Source of the DNA: Heterostelium album PN500
Taxonomy: Eukaryota; Evosea; Eumycetozoa; Acytosteliales; Acytosteliaceae
NCBI RefSeq assembly: GCF_000004825.1
Contig: NW_008805089.1
Coordinates: 186,001 to 250,000 of the forward strand
DNA: 64,000 bases
Direction: 5' to 3'
Shown here piece after piece: positions 26,327 through 38,785 of this stretch (the first letter of the stretch is position 1; the number at the start of each line of letters is the position of its first letter). The notes under the pieces are model-generated. The model had not been told where the DNA came from. It searched no databases and saw only the letters and a program-made list of their open reading frames with translations. Position numbers and translations under genes: made by a program.

Positions 26327-26742
26327 ATTTTAAATAATATAAAAAACAATTTACTATTTTTTGTAAAATGAAATGATGAGTTGACTGTTTTACACAAAAC
26401 CATCGTAAAATGGGTTTTAATCCCATATAATACTTAAGAAATAAGTTGTAATTTATTTTAACATAAATATCTAGATTAATTGCAAAAATAATCTTTTTTT
26501 TTTTTTGGTTTTACTAAAAATTATCTCCCAGATTTTTATGGTACCATGAAAAAAAAAAACAAACAAAAAATACATTGTAAACTTTCAGTATTTTTTTTAA
26601 TTTAATTAATTTTTTTTACAAAAAAAATGTAAAAAACTTCCCTGTTACATCTGCATTTGTGTACCATGAAAAAAAAAACAAACAAAAAATAAATTGTAAA
26701 CTTTTTTTTTTATAAAATTAATTTTATTTGATTGCGCGATTA
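26327..26742. other. Spacer between receptor copies 2 and 3 with a duplicated segment
   Basis: A unit of about 45 bases (GTACCATGAAAAAAAAAA followed by CAAACAAAAAAT and TTGTAAACTTT) occurs at about 26541 and 26661. Otherwise it is AT-rich spacer with poly-A/T runs and no gene. Confidence 0.65.
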
Positions 26743-29700
26743 TTAGTTTTTATTTATTTTGCTTAGTCTGCTTTCCATTTTCTTTTCCTCTCTTCTGAAT
26801 TTTCTTTTCTTTTTTAGAATGACCACTGTGGTTACAGCTGCAGACACCGCAACCACTGATAGAACAACAATAATAGTTGCAATCTTCCAAGATGCAAACT
26901 TCTTGTCACCACATGAATGTTCATTATTTCCAACATTATTAATGAGAACAGAGAAATCGGGATCTATTACACAACTATCGCAATAGGGAAGTGTCATTCC
27001 AATCAATATACTATCTTTGGTTTGATTGATGACTCTGTTTTGCACTAAAATATTTTTGTTGTCTGCCAGAGCATAAGGAAGGAATCTACCATAGAATGAT
27101 CGATCACCGATTGTCATTTGAAGATAACTAACATCTGATCCGTTGTTAACTGTAATATCTAAATCTGGTGAGCATTCATCTTCTTTGACAATCGATGAAC
27201 TTGATTCCATCAACACTCTTAATTGATTCAATCTGTCTTTGAATGACCAATTATTGATTGTGATCATCAATTTCAAACTATTCTCTGGATATAATGTTGA
27301 TTGTCCTGCAAAGTTAATCAATCTACTATTCTTTGAATATTCGATTGTTGCATTGATTTGATCTATTCCTGCTGTTGTTGATTGTAAACTGTATGTTGTG
27401 ATACTGAATGTTTCATTTCCTGTTGTTGAATATGACCATTTATCTGTTTTCAATTCTCTTACAACTGAACTTAATTCATCGATCTCTTGAATTGCAATGA
27501 TATTGAATGTGAAATTCATTCCATCTTTAACGATGATTGTTGGTGATGGTATTGTGTTGTTTGGAAGAATGACAACACCTGGACTTAATGGTGCTTGACA
27601 ATAGTATCCACCATATCCATCATTACATCTACATTTACCATTTGTACAGTTTCCGTTTCCGTTACAAGTAGATCCTGTTCCGCAGTCATTGTCTCCTTCT
27701 ACAAACATCGTTAAGACTCGATTGTAACCATTGGCTGAAATGTAAAAGGAATAGTATTTGAATGGGATCACTTCACTTGGCAAAATAGAGGTCATTGTTG
27801 TTTCATTAATAAATGAAATATTTGATTTATAGATGTTGGAAACATAAACAGTAACATTATAAGGATTTGGTCCAAAGTTTGCATATAAGATAAATGTTCT
27901 CTCTTTAACAAATGCCTTTAACATAGTAAAAGCTTTAAAATTTTAGTTAATGATATGATTTAAAATATATATAGTTGAAGGTATATCTTACATGGTGAAC
28001 TGTATAAATTAATACTTGAAACAGTATCGGTGGTACTTGTTAATAATGGAACTGATGTAGTGTAATTGGTAATGGCACAATTTACAACATTTGATGCAAT
28101 CAATGTAATATTACATATATTACCACCGATATTCACCGATAGTGGTGCATATGAATTAAACATACCAAATAATTGAACTAAAAGATCACCAACTTTACTA
28201 TTATCTGTTTGAATATAATTGACTTGTACTATACAGAATAAATGAATCAAGTTAGTATTTTAGATAAATTCATTGAGTTAATTTGATTTACTTACAAGTT
28301 GGTCCCCAAAAAATATCGCAACTGTAGTTTTTTACAGTGGAGAAGGATATTGTAGTCTTTCCAGAAAGTGAAGCTACTGATAATCTGTTTTTAAATATTA
28401 GTAATAATTTTGAATAGTCTATTCTTTAAAATTAATTATTTACCCAAATTTCTTATTAGATATTTGTTTACTTAACATATTGGGTGCAGATGATTTTCCA
28501 AAACCTAAATTATTGCCAGTAATTGGAAAAGCCAACCCTAAATGTAATTTTGTTAATTGATATCAGTAGATATACATTAAAAAAACAACTTACATTCATT
28601 AATATAATAACCATAGCTATCAAGAGTAACATCTAAAAAATAATTATTAGAGATCTAAACTTTTAAAATTTTAAATCTACTTACTGCAAACAAAATCTAA
28701 AGGAACCTGAGGAATATTTTTTGGAAGTAACGATACGATCTCTGATTGATAACATTTGAAGCAATCGGGAATAGTGAAATTGGTGAGAGTGATACCTGAA
28801 AAGTCAAAAACTGACATAAAACAAAATGATTCATAGAGTGAACCAGTGATGTTTTGCATTCCATTCAATCTGAAATATGAAGAGGTCGAAGGAAAATATA
28901 AATTTATATCTTCTAATTCACCTGATGAGTTGGTATTATATAACTGGCTATTTTTATAGTAAAAATAAGTAAAACAAAAACAAAAGAAAAAAGAAATCGA
29001 TAAATAATAATACAAACAATTCAGAATAATCTTTTTCAAGCCAGGTATGATCTGGAACAATTGGAACTGGTGTATTGTGTGCAACTCTATTCAATTTTTT
29101 TATAATAAATTCTCATTAATATAAATAATTTTAATCTATTGATTATTTTAAATAAGAAAAATTTTATCTACTTACAATTTTGTTAAATTAAATGCTTTAG
29201 TTACTGGTGAAGATATGCTATACATTATTCTAAAGTAGGGAATTATTAGAATTTTGTGTATTTGGTTATAAATTTAAAATTTTTTTAGTATAACTACTTA
29301 CAAATCTTTTAGTAATGGAAATACAGTATAATCAGAAACTGATGAGCTTCCGGACCACATCTCTCTTTAAAATAATATTAGCTTATATATTGGAGGAAGA
29401 GTATTCTTTAGACTTACAAATATACTAATGAAGGTAGATTTCCTAAGGTGATCAATGCAGATCTTATTGCACTATTTAAAAAAAATTAATATATTTAAGA
29501 AAAATTATTTATGTTTTAGCAAATAGTTGTACTAAACTTACATATGTTGAAGTTTTGATAAATGTAATTCAATCTTATCGGTGCCTGATAAATCAAATTC
29601 TCTAGAGAGGGTATAATTCATTAAATACGTTGTTAATTGATATGAGTGTCTTTTGTAAACTTACAAAGAAGATAAATTTGGAAAATATGAATCTGTTAAA

Positions 29701-30687
29701 TTTATAAGTCCTCCAACAACTTGAACTTGTGTAGTACGAATAGTTCTAAATTAAAGATTAGATAAAAATTTTGTTTAAAAAGTAGAATACATTAAAAACT
29801 TACAGAGTTTTAACAGGAGAGTTGAATGATCCGAACGTGTCTAAAATCAATTTATTATATTTTGGGAAATCTAAAAATGAAATAAAGATATTTTGTAACT
29901 GACTAGCAAAAAGGCTGTTCATTATCATATCTGAATAAACATTGCAACCAACCAAAGATCTAAATTATTTGAAATGATTACATTTAGCTTTTGATGACAA
30001 ACATAACATCAAGTATTTTCAATATTTCCTTACAATGTTGTAATTGGTAAATTTGATGGGAAATTCACTGGCATCGTTATGTTAACACCAGTAAGATATA
30101 AATTTTTCAATTTCAAATTGTTTCGGTTATCTAACAATGCTAAAAGAGAATAACTTGAATTGGTCTCGATTTCAGCTGCACTATTATCGAAACTGAAAAG
30201 TGTCATATTTGGAAAATATAATTCCTCAATAAAATCTGGTTCACCTTTATCTGTAAAAGTCGCTATAGAATAAAGATTTCTAAATAGATATAAGTAAAAG
30301 TAACATTATTAGACTTAAAAAAATGGTAAATCTTACATTTCAGAAACCGTTTGATATCCATTGATTGGAGGGAGACAATTTAATGCCCCAGTTTGATTTG
30401 AAATGTAAAAACAATTTGATCCATTTATATCCCAATTTAATTTATACTTTAAAAAAAAATTCTTATTAATAATAAATTTTAATAATATTTCTAAAATAAC
30501 ATACTTGTTTAATTAAAAATGCAACTGATCCCACTGTTTATATTTTCAAAAAGAATAACTTAGTATTTGAAATTTAGGAAAAAAAAATAAATTAAATATA
30601 TTTACATTCTCGTTGATTCAACTGAGCATTAATCAAAGATAAAAATGCAAAAATCAAAACCAAAATAAAGTTTTTGCTTCTGTTCAT
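26743..30687 (-). CDS. ComC-like receptor, copy 3
   Basis: I traced about 17 exons. Exon 1 is the signal peptide (MNRSKNFILVLIFAFLSLIN). Exon 3 carries the N-terminal cap LNWDINGSNC. At least seven small exons follow, each ending in a split Leu codon and encoding one or two LRRs (FPNLSSL, LPSLVYL, FPLLKDL). Two exons form a Cys-containing region (CFKCYQSEIVSLLPKN), and others encode an IPT/E-set unit (YAPLSVNIGGNICNITL; NPYNVTVYVS). The last exon (about 26743-27931) holds EGF, ComC-like domain, membrane helix and a basic tail ending SRLSKINKN. It is the cleanest example of the family here and a useful reference for the others. Confidence 0.85.
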
Positions 30688-31108
30688 TATTTTTATCTAT
30701 CTCTGCTACTTTAATTATTTTTTAATACAGAATTGGGTAAAGATCATAATGAAAAAAAAATCAATATTGGACCATCAAAGATATTCCAATTAATCTTAAA
30801 ATATCTTGATTTTTATTTTTTTTTATTTTTTTTATTTAAAAAACGGGCGATTCTTTGGTCAAAACTTTTTTGTATTTCGCCGATCAAAAAATCTCTGCCT
30901 CAGGTCACCCATGAATGATCAAAAAAAAAAACCCAAAATATATTTTTACACAAAAACAAAAAATCTTTCAAACACTTTCAAAATCGAAATAACTCCATTA
31001 ATTTAATTATTAGTTATTCTTTAAAAATCTTTTCAAAGTTTTTTTTATTATCATGTTGATAACCTTAATGATAAATTTATAATGTTGTTTTTTTATTCTT
31101 AAATCATT
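30688..31108. other. Spacer between receptor copies 3 and 4
   Basis: Mostly A/T, with a less AT-rich patch at about 30840-30915 containing GGGCGATTCTTTGGTCAAAA and GCCGATCAAAAAATC. A similar GGATCAAAAAAACC patch lies near 35884. No gene is seen. Confidence 0.5.
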
Positions 31109-34100
31109 TTAAATTCTACTTAGTTTACTTTCTACACGAGTTTTCTCAGTTCTATATTTGAATTTGTTTTTCATTACAATAGCGGTTGTGATTGCAGCTG
31201 CTGCGAGGGCGACACCACAAACGACGGCAATAGTGGCGATCTTCCATGCGGCAAATTTCTCGTCACCACCACCACAGGTTGCTTTATCTTTTTTACCAGA
31301 CTCTATGAGTACAGAGAAATCTGGATCGATAACACAAGCTTGACAATAGGGGAGTGTCATTCCTACGAGTACAGCGTCTTTAGTCTGATTGACTACGTGA
31401 TTGGTGACAAGTGCAGGTACTCCATCTGCCAATCCGTAGGGAAGGAATCTACCATACAACGACTGTCCATCGAATGTCATCTTTAGATAATCTACACTGG
31501 TACTGTTGTTTACTGTGATATCAATCTGTGCACAATCAGAGTTGATAGTGGCACTGGTCGATAGTATCACTCTGAGATGATTGAGTTTATCGGAATATTT
31601 CCAATTGGTTATGCTAACCAATAGTTTGAGACTGTTCTCTGGATAGGTGGTAGTTTGTCCGGCGAACTCAACCACTCTCATTTCCTTGGAATATTCGATG
31701 ATTGCAATAACACCTGGGGCAATCGCTGGATCCAAGCTATAGATGGTTTTACTAAAGTTACCATCTCCTAAGGTGATAACTGTCCAATTGGTGGTTAGAA
31801 TCTCTTTGGCAACGCTCGCCAATGAATCCAACTCTTGAATAGCAACGATATTGAAAGTGAAATTCAATCCGTTTTGAACGATAATGGTTGGCGATGGAGT
31901 TGTATTGTTTGGAAGAATCACAACTCCTGGATTCAATTGTAATTCACAATAGTATCCACCATAACCACTGAAGCATGAACAGATATCGGAACAGTTACCG
32001 TGACCATAGCAATTGTCATTTGGACCACAGTCATTCTTGATGATCTTTGGGATACTAAATGTTACATTTACAGTGTATCCATTGGCTAACACTTGAGCGG
32101 TGTAATTAGTATTTGGAATGAGTTTCTGGGCTGTATAAATAATCAATTCGGTAGAGGTCAAAGAATATGGATAAAATAGAGTAGGGAACATGACAGAAAC
32201 TTGATAAGGAGCAGGTCCATAGTTTCCAACAAAAGTGAGGAAACCATTTCCATTTGGCTTTACTTCAGAAATAATCAATGCTATTTTAAAATATAAATAA
32301 AATTATTAACAACTTTTTTATGTTTTTTTTTAATTATTTTTAACTAACTACTTACGTGGAGATGTATACATTGTTACATTGGAAATTGTATCAGATATGT
32401 TCACCCAGACTGGTGCCAATGTACTGTAATTCGATACTATGCATTCAAGTTGTGTTTGTGATTTAGTTGAAACTATGCATTTTGGACCAGCCATATTCTC
32501 CAAAGTAATGATCATAGGGGCAAAGGTATTGAAAGTTCCAGTAAATCTTAACATCATATCTCCGGAATCTAAATTTATACTATGAACATATTGTACGACC
32601 ACTATAAAATAATAGATTAATATATTATTTGAAAAATAATTAAATAAAATAAAATACAAACATTGCATTCCCCAAAGAATATCAACTGCGTAGTTATGAG
32701 TTGTAGAGAAGTAAATCGTAAGTTTTCCAAATGATTCACGAGTACGTAAACTATTTATTATAGAATTAGTAAAAGTAAGATAAAAAAGATTAACTATTAA
32801 GTAAATATTTTATACTTACATATACATTCTGTTATTTTGATCTTTTGTTAATTCTTTTGGTGCAAGGTTTTGACCCCAACCCAAGTTTCTACCTTGAATA
32901 ATAATTGGATCTAAATAATTATGGCTAGTTAGTATATAAATAGAATTATAAAAAATAATAGATTATAGATCTTACCATTTGGATACAACTTTGGGAAGGC
33001 TTTTTGTTTAATTGAGTAATCTATTAAAATTGAAAAAAATTAATATTTTTGATTTAAAAAATAATAACAAAAATAAAAAAACTTACTACAAGTATAATTA
33101 CTTGGTGGAGCTGGTGTATTTGGTGGAAGGTTTGCTTTAATCTCTGGATAATAACAATAGAAACATTCTGCGATATTGTCAAAGTCGACCAAAAGGGTAG
33201 AGGGTAGGAATATTAAATTCATATAACAGTAGGATTCATATAATTTTACTGAAATATTATATTGACTTCCAGTGATGGAAACTGTACCACTGTTAATTGG
33301 ATACTCTGGAAGATATCCTGTTGTGTTTGTATTTGAAAGAAGTCTGGTTGAAGAAAAAAAATTAATATTAAATATTTTCATTCATGTTATTTGTGTTGTT
33401 TACATACAAAGTAAAAGTTGGAGCAAACCAATTTTCAGGTGGAATAACTGGTACAAAAGTATTTGAAGCAGATCTAAAAGATTAAACTTGGTTAAATAAA
33501 GAATTTTAATAATAATTTATATAATATTTCTTACAATAAAGTTAATCCTGATGCTCCAGTCAAAGGAGTATAAGAATTTCTTAATGTTCTAAAATGTAAA
33601 ATAAAATTAATTTGTTAATTCTATATTAAAAAGATACTATTTTTTAATTTTATAAAACTTACAATTTTGTAACATAGTAAATACTAAAATCAGATACAGA
33701 ACTAGTACTTTTGATCAACTCTCTGTTTTAAAAAAAAAAAAAAATAAGTATATGTTTTTTGTTTGTTTTTTGAAAAAAATACTTACACACTATCAAGAGC
33801 AGGAAGCTTACCAAAGGTAACATTTGCAGTTTCAAAAGATCTAAAGGTTTTTGGTTAATAAAAAATTCATAGATAAAATAAAAAATTTGTACTTACACTG
33901 TATTCAAACGATCTGCGTTAAAAAGAGTAACTGGCTCTGGGGTAAGATATCTTAATTTTCTATATATTTAATAAAAATTAGAACAAGTTGATTTTAAATA
34001 AAAAAATATATAAAACTTACAATGTAGTTAGGGATGGGAAATATGTTGAGGTAATATTTAGACCACCATATGTTTGGAAAGCTGGGGTATCAGCAACTCC

Positions 34101-34994
34101 ACTATTATATTAAAAAAAAAAAAGTTAGAAAAATAAATATTTGTTTTGCCAAAAAAAAAAACTTACATTGTTCCAATATTTGAATTGATTGTATCATTAG
34201 AACTTAGTATCAATTGATATGTTGATGTAAAGGTAAGATTTGAAAAATCAATTACACCAATATTAGAGATTTGAAAGATATTATTTAAGGAAATATCTGA
34301 ATATACAATTGTATTATAAAAAGATCTTTAAAAAAAAATTAATAAAAAGATATATTGTTTAAAATAAAATAACTTACAATTGATTAAGAGCAGGTAATTT
34401 CGATGGGAAAGTATTAGTAACATTGATATTGATGTTGTAGATCAATAAATTTGTTAAATACACGTGAGCATCATTATCCAATAGAGTCAAGATGTTGTAT
34501 GATGAGTTTTTCGCTGGGGAATATGTTTGGAAAGAGAAATCTGTCAATAATGGGAAGGTTAACTTTTCTATATACACAGGTTCACCACTATCAACTGTTT
34601 TTCCTGCACGAACATTACTATTTGTTTAAATAGATTTGATTAATAAAAATCAAAAAATAAATTATAATTTTTAACAAAACTTACATTTTCTGAATACTTT
34701 CTTCAACTCCATTATCACTACAAGTTAAGGTACCGAAAAATGTAGTACCAACAATATCAGCACAATTTGTTGCAGTGATACTCCATTGGAGTTGATACTG
34801 AGAAATTAACCATCTAATTGAATTTACTTTTTAATTAAAAATAATAATAAAAAAAAGGTTAATAAATTATTTATTATTTATTGATTCAAATTTGACATAC
34901 ATTCGTTTGGATTTAAATCAGAAGAGTGTGAAACACCAATAAAAGTTGAAATGGTTACCAACCATATAATAAATAATATATTTGTTTTATACAT
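31109..34994 (-). CDS. ComC-like receptor, copy 4 (divergent)
   Basis: Same architecture and exon pattern, with signal peptide MYKTNILFIIWLVTISTFIG, LRR exons (FPSKLPALNQL), IPT (APMIITLENMAG; APYQVSVMFP), an EGF module with a different loop (CYGHGNCSDICSCFSGYGG), the ComC-like domain and a membrane helix. In the membrane-proximal domain, where the other copies are almost the same, this one differs at many sites (VAIQELDSLASVAKEILTTN, ITNWKYSDKLNHLRVIL) and its last exon is visibly richer in G and C. It has not taken part in the homogenisation seen in its neighbours. It is intact as far as I can see and ends with SKLSRI then TAA. Confidence 0.85.
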
Positions 34995-36411
34995 TTTTGT
35001 AATGTATAATTTTTGTTATTTGTTTTTATTTAATATTTAATTATTTTACAAAAATGATTTGAAATTATATATACAATGATGATTGAAGACCGACAAAACT
35101 AGATTTATAATTACAATTGGATTTTTCAACTTTCTTGGGTTGATCTTAATAATTATCTTTGTCGAGTTGATATTTTGATTGTTACAGTAAATTTTAAAAA
35201 ATTTTATATAAAGATCTTGATATTATTTAAAATTTATAAAAAGAAGCCCCACAACAAACTTTTAGAATATCTTTTAGGTGTTGCACAGAAATGATGATGA
35301 TGCTGATGTTGTTGCTGATGTGTTGTTGGTATTGTAAACAAAACAAAAACAAATAAGTGAGATTTTGTTGTTTCTTATAAATAAATAGCCACTGTGTTGT
35401 TTTCTTTGTGACTGATTGATTTATTTTATTTCTTTTCAGATTTTTCTTGTATCTTTTTGATTTTTTAAGGCAATATAAGAAAAAACCAGGTGTTACTGTG
35501 TCCGATATATAAAGTATCTCGTGGTACGATCACAAACCTAAAACAATCATACAATGTAAAAGTATCTCGATCAGTAAAAAACTATAAAAAGCCACATAAC
35601 AATATTCTACAGAAAGTGGGTTGTATATGATTGTATTTTAAAGCCGCAAAGTTTTAGAAGGTAAGGAAGCACCGGTGCAAAGATATTTAATGATATTCTT
35701 TATAATACCGTTCATCTTACCTTAAAAAAAAACACCTACAAAGCATAGATCGATCTTTGATTGAGTGGTATCTTTTTGAGATTGAAAAAAATATTTTCAT
35801 GTTTTTATTTTTTTTATTTTTTTCAACTTTTTTTATTTATAAAACCATAGTTTTGTTTGTTTTTTGGGGGGTTTTTTTTCTTCGGATCAAAAAAACCATT
35901 TGTGATCAGAATTTATCGAATTCAGAATTTTCTCAGCAACATTACATTTCTTAATTTCTAAAAAAAATTTGGTTTCATTTAAAATAAATAAAAATAAAAT
36001 CAAATACTTTTTTTTGGTCTCTTTCAAATTAAGATGGGTTTTTTTTGTTGATTTACTTTCAGAGAGCTCTCTTATTAGAAACAAGTTCAGATTATTATTT
36101 TTTATATTAATTAATTAATATGATTTAAAAAAGAATCTTTAGATAATTATAAAATTTTATACTTAATTAGGTTGTTGTGTGATTTTATTTTATTTTAATT
36201 TAATTTCATTGTTAGCCACCAACCAGTTTCGGATCTTAGATGGATGTAAGATAGTTCAAGTTTGGTTCAAGTTGATGTTATTCAGATAATACATTCAATT
36301 TTGAAACGGTATGATGTCATTTTAATTACAAGAAAGTTAAATTGGTTTTATCATTGAATTCTTTAAGAGGATATTTATTTTATTGCATTGTTTTATTGCT
36401 TTTGTTTATTA
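34995..36411. other. Spacer at the left edge of the gene island
   Basis: This 1.4-kb stretch lies between the start of receptor copy 4 and the hydrolase relic. It holds a GC palindrome with an outer inverted repeat near 35660, a repeated AAAGTATCTCG (35512 and 35561), poly-T tracts, and no frame that looks coding on either strand. Confidence 0.55.
35658..35723. repeat. Inverted repeat with inner GC palindrome
   Basis: AAGGTAAG (35658-35665) and CTTACCTT (35716-35723) are perfect inverted arms. The 10-base perfect palindrome GCACCGGTGC (35669-35678) lies inside. This is unusual in such AT-rich sequence. It could be a small RNA, a terminator or a protein-binding site. Confidence 0.45.
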
Positions 36412-36745
36412 TTGTAATGAAATATATAAGATGATTCCAATGAAAGATAGATTCCGCTGGTAATCCCAATAACCTGTTGCGATGGTTAGAAGATAATCAC
36501 AGGATGATCGACAATCTTGAGATACGATGAGAATGTCGGGAATGGGTGAAATACAGAATGTTGTGTAAGTACATTCGTAAGTCCTTGAGAATCATTACCT
36601 ACCGAACCAAAAATAAGCCATCACCACAGTTCGGTGAAAGAAAGGCAATACCAATGCATACTGGGTACGTTTTCTTCAAATTGATAGTGATCACTTTCAT
36701 CGTACTAACAAACGACTATACATCATACTGGAATCTAGGTCGATT
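36412..36745 (-). pseudogene. Relic of the 3' end of the alpha/beta-hydrolase gene
   Basis: The sequence matches the 3' end of the intact hydrolase gene at 38786 and beyond. Shared blocks include AAGATGATTCCAATGAAAGA, CCCAATAACCTGTTGCGATG, AAGTCCTTGAGAATCA and AAAAATAAGCCATCACCACA with small differences. Small insertions and deletions destroy the frame. The match starts at the stop-codon region and fades after about 300 bases, so only the C-terminal end is left. It is probably the remains of a tandem duplicate, with the GH18 gene now lying between relic and parent. Confidence 0.8.
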
Positions 36746-37285
36746 GCAATTAGTAGAATCTATTGTTATTTAGAATTCTTAGTTTGAGTGGTTAACAATA
36801 CATTACTACAGACAAGAATACATGCAAGGAGGAAGCTAGATAGGCAACTGGTAGCTGTGTTTGAGAATATCAATTGACAAAGTAAGGTTCTTGTACAATT
36901 CACATTAGTAAACTTTTATATTAGATAATGTAAATATTAACAAACCACTTATTCATTATGACGCCTCATGAGTATTAAGTTTTTAATACTAATAATAGTG
37001 TGTAGCTCATATTAATAAGTTGTGTAATAAAAATAGCTTTAAGAAAAATAAAATTGATTTTTTATTTTTGCATGATCAAAACCTCTTCACAGTTTTGAAG
37101 TGTTGTTTCAATTTTGTGAACTTTTGATGTCATATCTCCACAATAAAACAATAACCGATTTGAAAATATCCAACACCCCTGTAAATGTTTGTAATGAGGG
37201 ACAGAAATTTACAAAAAATCTAAAAAATTATAAATATTAATAATGACTTTAAATATCAGTATAATTAAATAATATTTTTGTAATA
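36746..37285. other. Spacer and likely promoter of the GH18 gene
   Basis: About 540 bases of AT-rich sequence precede the GH18 start codon, with an A/T-only stretch in the last 80 bases. No gene is seen. Confidence 0.5.
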
Positions 37286-38317
37286 ATGATAAAACTTGTA
37301 TCAATTATTTTATGTACTTTTCTTTTTATTAGTAGCATTTTAGCTACATTTCCACCTGGTGTAGATTATAATAATAAACAATTCTTTGGATATTTAACCC
37401 TTTATAACTCGACACTATCTTCTTTTTCCAATATCATCAACTGGACCAACTATACCAATATTGTGACAGAGTTCGATCAATGGGATCCTAGTCTGTTAAC
37501 AGAGTTGATTGAGTACTCTCATCAAAGAGGTGTTGCTGTCCACCATATGCATGCATTGGGCTGTTCCAGTGGATCTTCGTTCTGCAATGACTATTTCGCC
37601 AACTCTCAATATATTTACGATATTGACTACATGGCTAAAATGGGAGGTGATGGTTTCCACATGGATATCGAAGGTTCTTTTGACTACGACACCTACAAAG
37701 AGGAATGGACCAAAGAGGCATTCGGTTATTTGAAATCCAAGAATAACAACTATATCGGTTCATTAGCAGTTGGTTGCTATAGTCCTGAACATTACAATTC
37801 GGATTACGCAGATTTTTTCATCTTGATGTGCTACGACATGGGATGGGGTTCCAATCCACTAGCGCCAAACTCACCAATCGCCACGGTTAGAGCCAGAGTT
37901 GAAGAGTGGAAACCCTTTGTTAACCATCTAGGAAAGATTATTATTGGTCTACCGATTTACGGTTACTTTGCTGACTGTGTAAACATGGACTACGGACTCT
38001 TTGGAACTACCTGTCACATCGATGGTGAAAATGGAAACAATTCCACCGGAATAAGTGGTATCTACCAACTGGAGAATCAATACTCCTATGTATCCTACCA
38101 AACTCTACCAACTGGAGAGCCTTTCGCAAATGTAGTTACAGATACAGAAACTTGGTCGATTCGACAATATCAATACGACACTCCAGCTTCACTCTATGCC
38201 AAAACTGTATCAATGGGTGTTGGTGGCACTGCAATTTGGAGACTTGACTTTTTCATTGGCCTCCAAACAACTAAATTGAATTCATTCTATGTTGCATTAT
38301 CGCCAAATAATTTATAA
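37286..38317 (+). CDS. Secreted GH18 glycosidase, chitobiase-like
   Basis: A single-exon gene of 343 residues with an N-terminal signal peptide (about residues 1-20). It has the GH18 barrel order: FFGYLTLYNS, the strand ending in VAVHHMHALG, the catalytic strand DGFHMDIE (residues 122-129), FFILMCYDMGWG as the later strand, and IIIGLPIYGYF. The catalytic Glu is E129. The usual second Asp of DxxDxDxE is His125 here; human chitobiase (CTBS) has Asn at that position, so an atypical residue is tolerated in this subfamily. Likely role: release of GlcNAc from chitin-like or glycoprotein glycans, in lysosome or outside the cell. It is flanked by a hydrolase relic and a hydrolase gene. Confidence 0.88.
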   Translation: MIKLVSIILCTFLFISSILATFPPGVDYNNKQFFGYLTLYNSTLSSFSNIINWTNYTNIVTEFDQWDPSLLTELIEYSHQRGVAVHHMHALGCSSGSSFCNDYFANSQYIYDIDYMAKMGGDGFHMDIEGSFDYDTYKEEWTKEAFGYLKSKNNNYIGSLAVGCYSPEHYNSDYADFFILMCYDMGWGSNPLAPNSPIATVRARVEEWKPFVNHLGKIIIGLPIYGYFADCVNMDYGLFGTTCHIDGENGNNSTGISGIYQLENQYSYVSYQTLPTGEPFANVVTDTETWSIRQYQYDTPASLYAKTVSMGVGGTAIWRLDFFIGLQTTKLNSFYVALSPNNL

Positions 38318-38379
38318 AATAAATAAATTCTTAAAAATAAAATAATTATGTTTATATATAATTATTTCTAGCTTTTTGA

Positions 38380-38705
38380 TGTAAATCAATTATCTAATCT
38401 GATTGCTTCCAGTAATAATTGTTGTTTTGTAATTGTTATATCATTGCTGAATGTCACTGTTTCTTTTAATTTCATATCTAATGCCAAAGAATGCTATGCA
38501 AAATGTAACTTTGAACCAAGTTCTATTACATTGATACATCTGACATTGTCTTTGCAAGATATAGTATGAGTTGGTACATGTTGGAGTACACTCTATAGCT
38601 TTCAAATATATCTGTTGTTGTGTCATTGTTTCACCTGATAAGAGTGTAATCGATGATTGATCATCATGTGAAATAATGACACCCAACTTACAATAGACAA
38701 GACCT
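38380..38705 (-). pseudogene. Relic of a TPR-like repeat gene
   Basis: One frame encodes ITLLSGETMTQQQIYLKAIE, then CTPTCTNSYY. After a frame change a second, weaker copy follows: VTFSNDITITKQQLLLEAI. The spacing of 'mTkqqlYLkAIe-DP-ySYynL' resembles a TPR-like repeat family found in dictyostelids (recalled, not searched). There is no start codon context, the frame breaks between units, and only about 100 residues remain, so I read it as a fragment. It could instead be a last exon of an unusual small gene. Confidence 0.4.
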
Positions 38706-38785
38706 TAATTTAAAGTAAATAAATGTGTTTAAAATTTTAAAGAATAAATATCTTGGAAACAATAATTTATTGCTTTTTATTTATA

